DNA from: Manduca sexta
Taxonomy: Eukaryota; Arthropoda; Insecta; Lepidoptera; Sphingidae
Assembly (NCBI RefSeq): GCF_014839805.1
Contig: NC_051118.1
Coordinates: 9,788,391 to 9,852,390 of the forward strand
Reading direction: 5' to 3'
DNA length: 64,000 nucleotides
This document shows positions 63,954 to 64,000 of this stretch, in pieces. The notes beneath the pieces were generated by a model, which was given only the letters and a program-made list of their open reading frames with translations, had not been told where the DNA came from and did not search any database. Numbering within the stretch: the first letter of the stretch is position 1; each line of letters begins with the position of its first letter. Position numbers and translations under genes: made by a program.

Positions 63954-64000
63954 TGCTACGAGGCGTAGCTACGCAGCACAAGTTTGCGTTACGCTCGCAG
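63954..64000. repeat. CGTAGC-type palindromic segment at window edge
   Basis: 'gtgctacgaggcgtagctac' and 'gcagcac' contain the 12-base palindrome 'gcgtagctacgc' (63,963-63,974) and an outer 'gtgct/agcac' pair. It resembles 29,697-29,756 and 46,105-46,186 and runs off the window. Confidence 0.5.

Noticed and set aside
1..64000. CRISPR array, operon, phage or bacterial defence system
   Set aside because: No regularly spaced repeats with unique spacers, no ribosome-binding-site-spaced ORFs; the content is eukaryotic SINE/MITE/LINE debris.

Overview
The window looks like a nuclear, AT-rich stretch of an insect genome, most probably a moth or butterfly. The argument is the repeat content: tRNA-headed SINEs with the core 'GGTGAAGGAAAACATCGTGAG' type motif, 3' ends with 'CTTACCATCAGG', and Helitron-like ends with 'GAAGCCGCG...CTAGT', all of which I associate with Lepidoptera from general knowledge. 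No database was searched, so the clade and family names are tentative. No intact protein-coding gene, rRNA, true tRNA, CRISPR array or bacterial/viral operon is visible. The longest open frames (about 60-138 codons) are chance frames, often inside SINEs. The only recognisable coding remnant is the C-terminal end of a LINE reverse-transcriptase ORF at about 49,860-50,035.

The readable content is dispersed repeats, mostly short, fragmented and often nested. I name them by letter. SINE-A: about 335 bp, tRNA-like head, (ATT)n tail, 10-13 bp target-site duplications (TSDs). SINE-B: tRNA-like head starting 'CTGCCTCGGTGGCGTAGT', about 230-265 bp. SINE-F: about 390 bp with a SINE-B-like head. C and D: two non-LTR-type families with poly-A tails that share a 5' module and the motif 'CTTACCATCAGG'. 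E: foldback-like elements with inverted arms. G: MITE with 'GGGCCCTTATTCT' ends. K: hAT-type MITE with 'CAGTGGCGAAG' ends and 8-bp TSDs. N: element with 39-bp terminal inverted repeats. J/U: Helitron-like elements. Q, H, P, S, R: other dispersed fragments, mainly LINE 3' ends.

Layout. 0-10 kb is repeat-dense: C, Helitron-like, SINE-B, twin perfect hairpins at 4.46-4.57 kb, a SINE inserted at the edge of a hAT MITE at 5.84-6.37 kb, and a three-layer SINE nest at 9.60-10.14 kb. 10-26 kb is moderately dense: N at 12.4 kb, foldback E at 13-14.8 and 22.4 kb, and SINE-A at 11.3, 16.1, 17.3 and 20.3 kb. 26.5-33 kb is the poorest in recognisable repeats, broken by a MITE-in-MITE at 29 kb. 33-45 kb carries a near full-length C element, the G MITEs, SINE-F at 43.1 kb and a duplicated SINE-B/G composite at 44.4 kb. 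46-64 kb has D/C mosaics, the LINE remnant at 49.9 kb, a G-rich zone at 52.5-53.9 kb, a full-length SINE-A with a perfect 13-bp TSD at 54.3 kb, and the cleanest hAT MITE at 63.5 kb.

Nothing here forms a pathway or operon. The interactions are between transposable elements: SINEs and MITEs inserted into one another give a relative order of activity. I see no previously undescribed gene system. The best leads are structural: the modular C/D pair, the foldback E family, the twin hairpins, and the nested insertions with readable TSDs.
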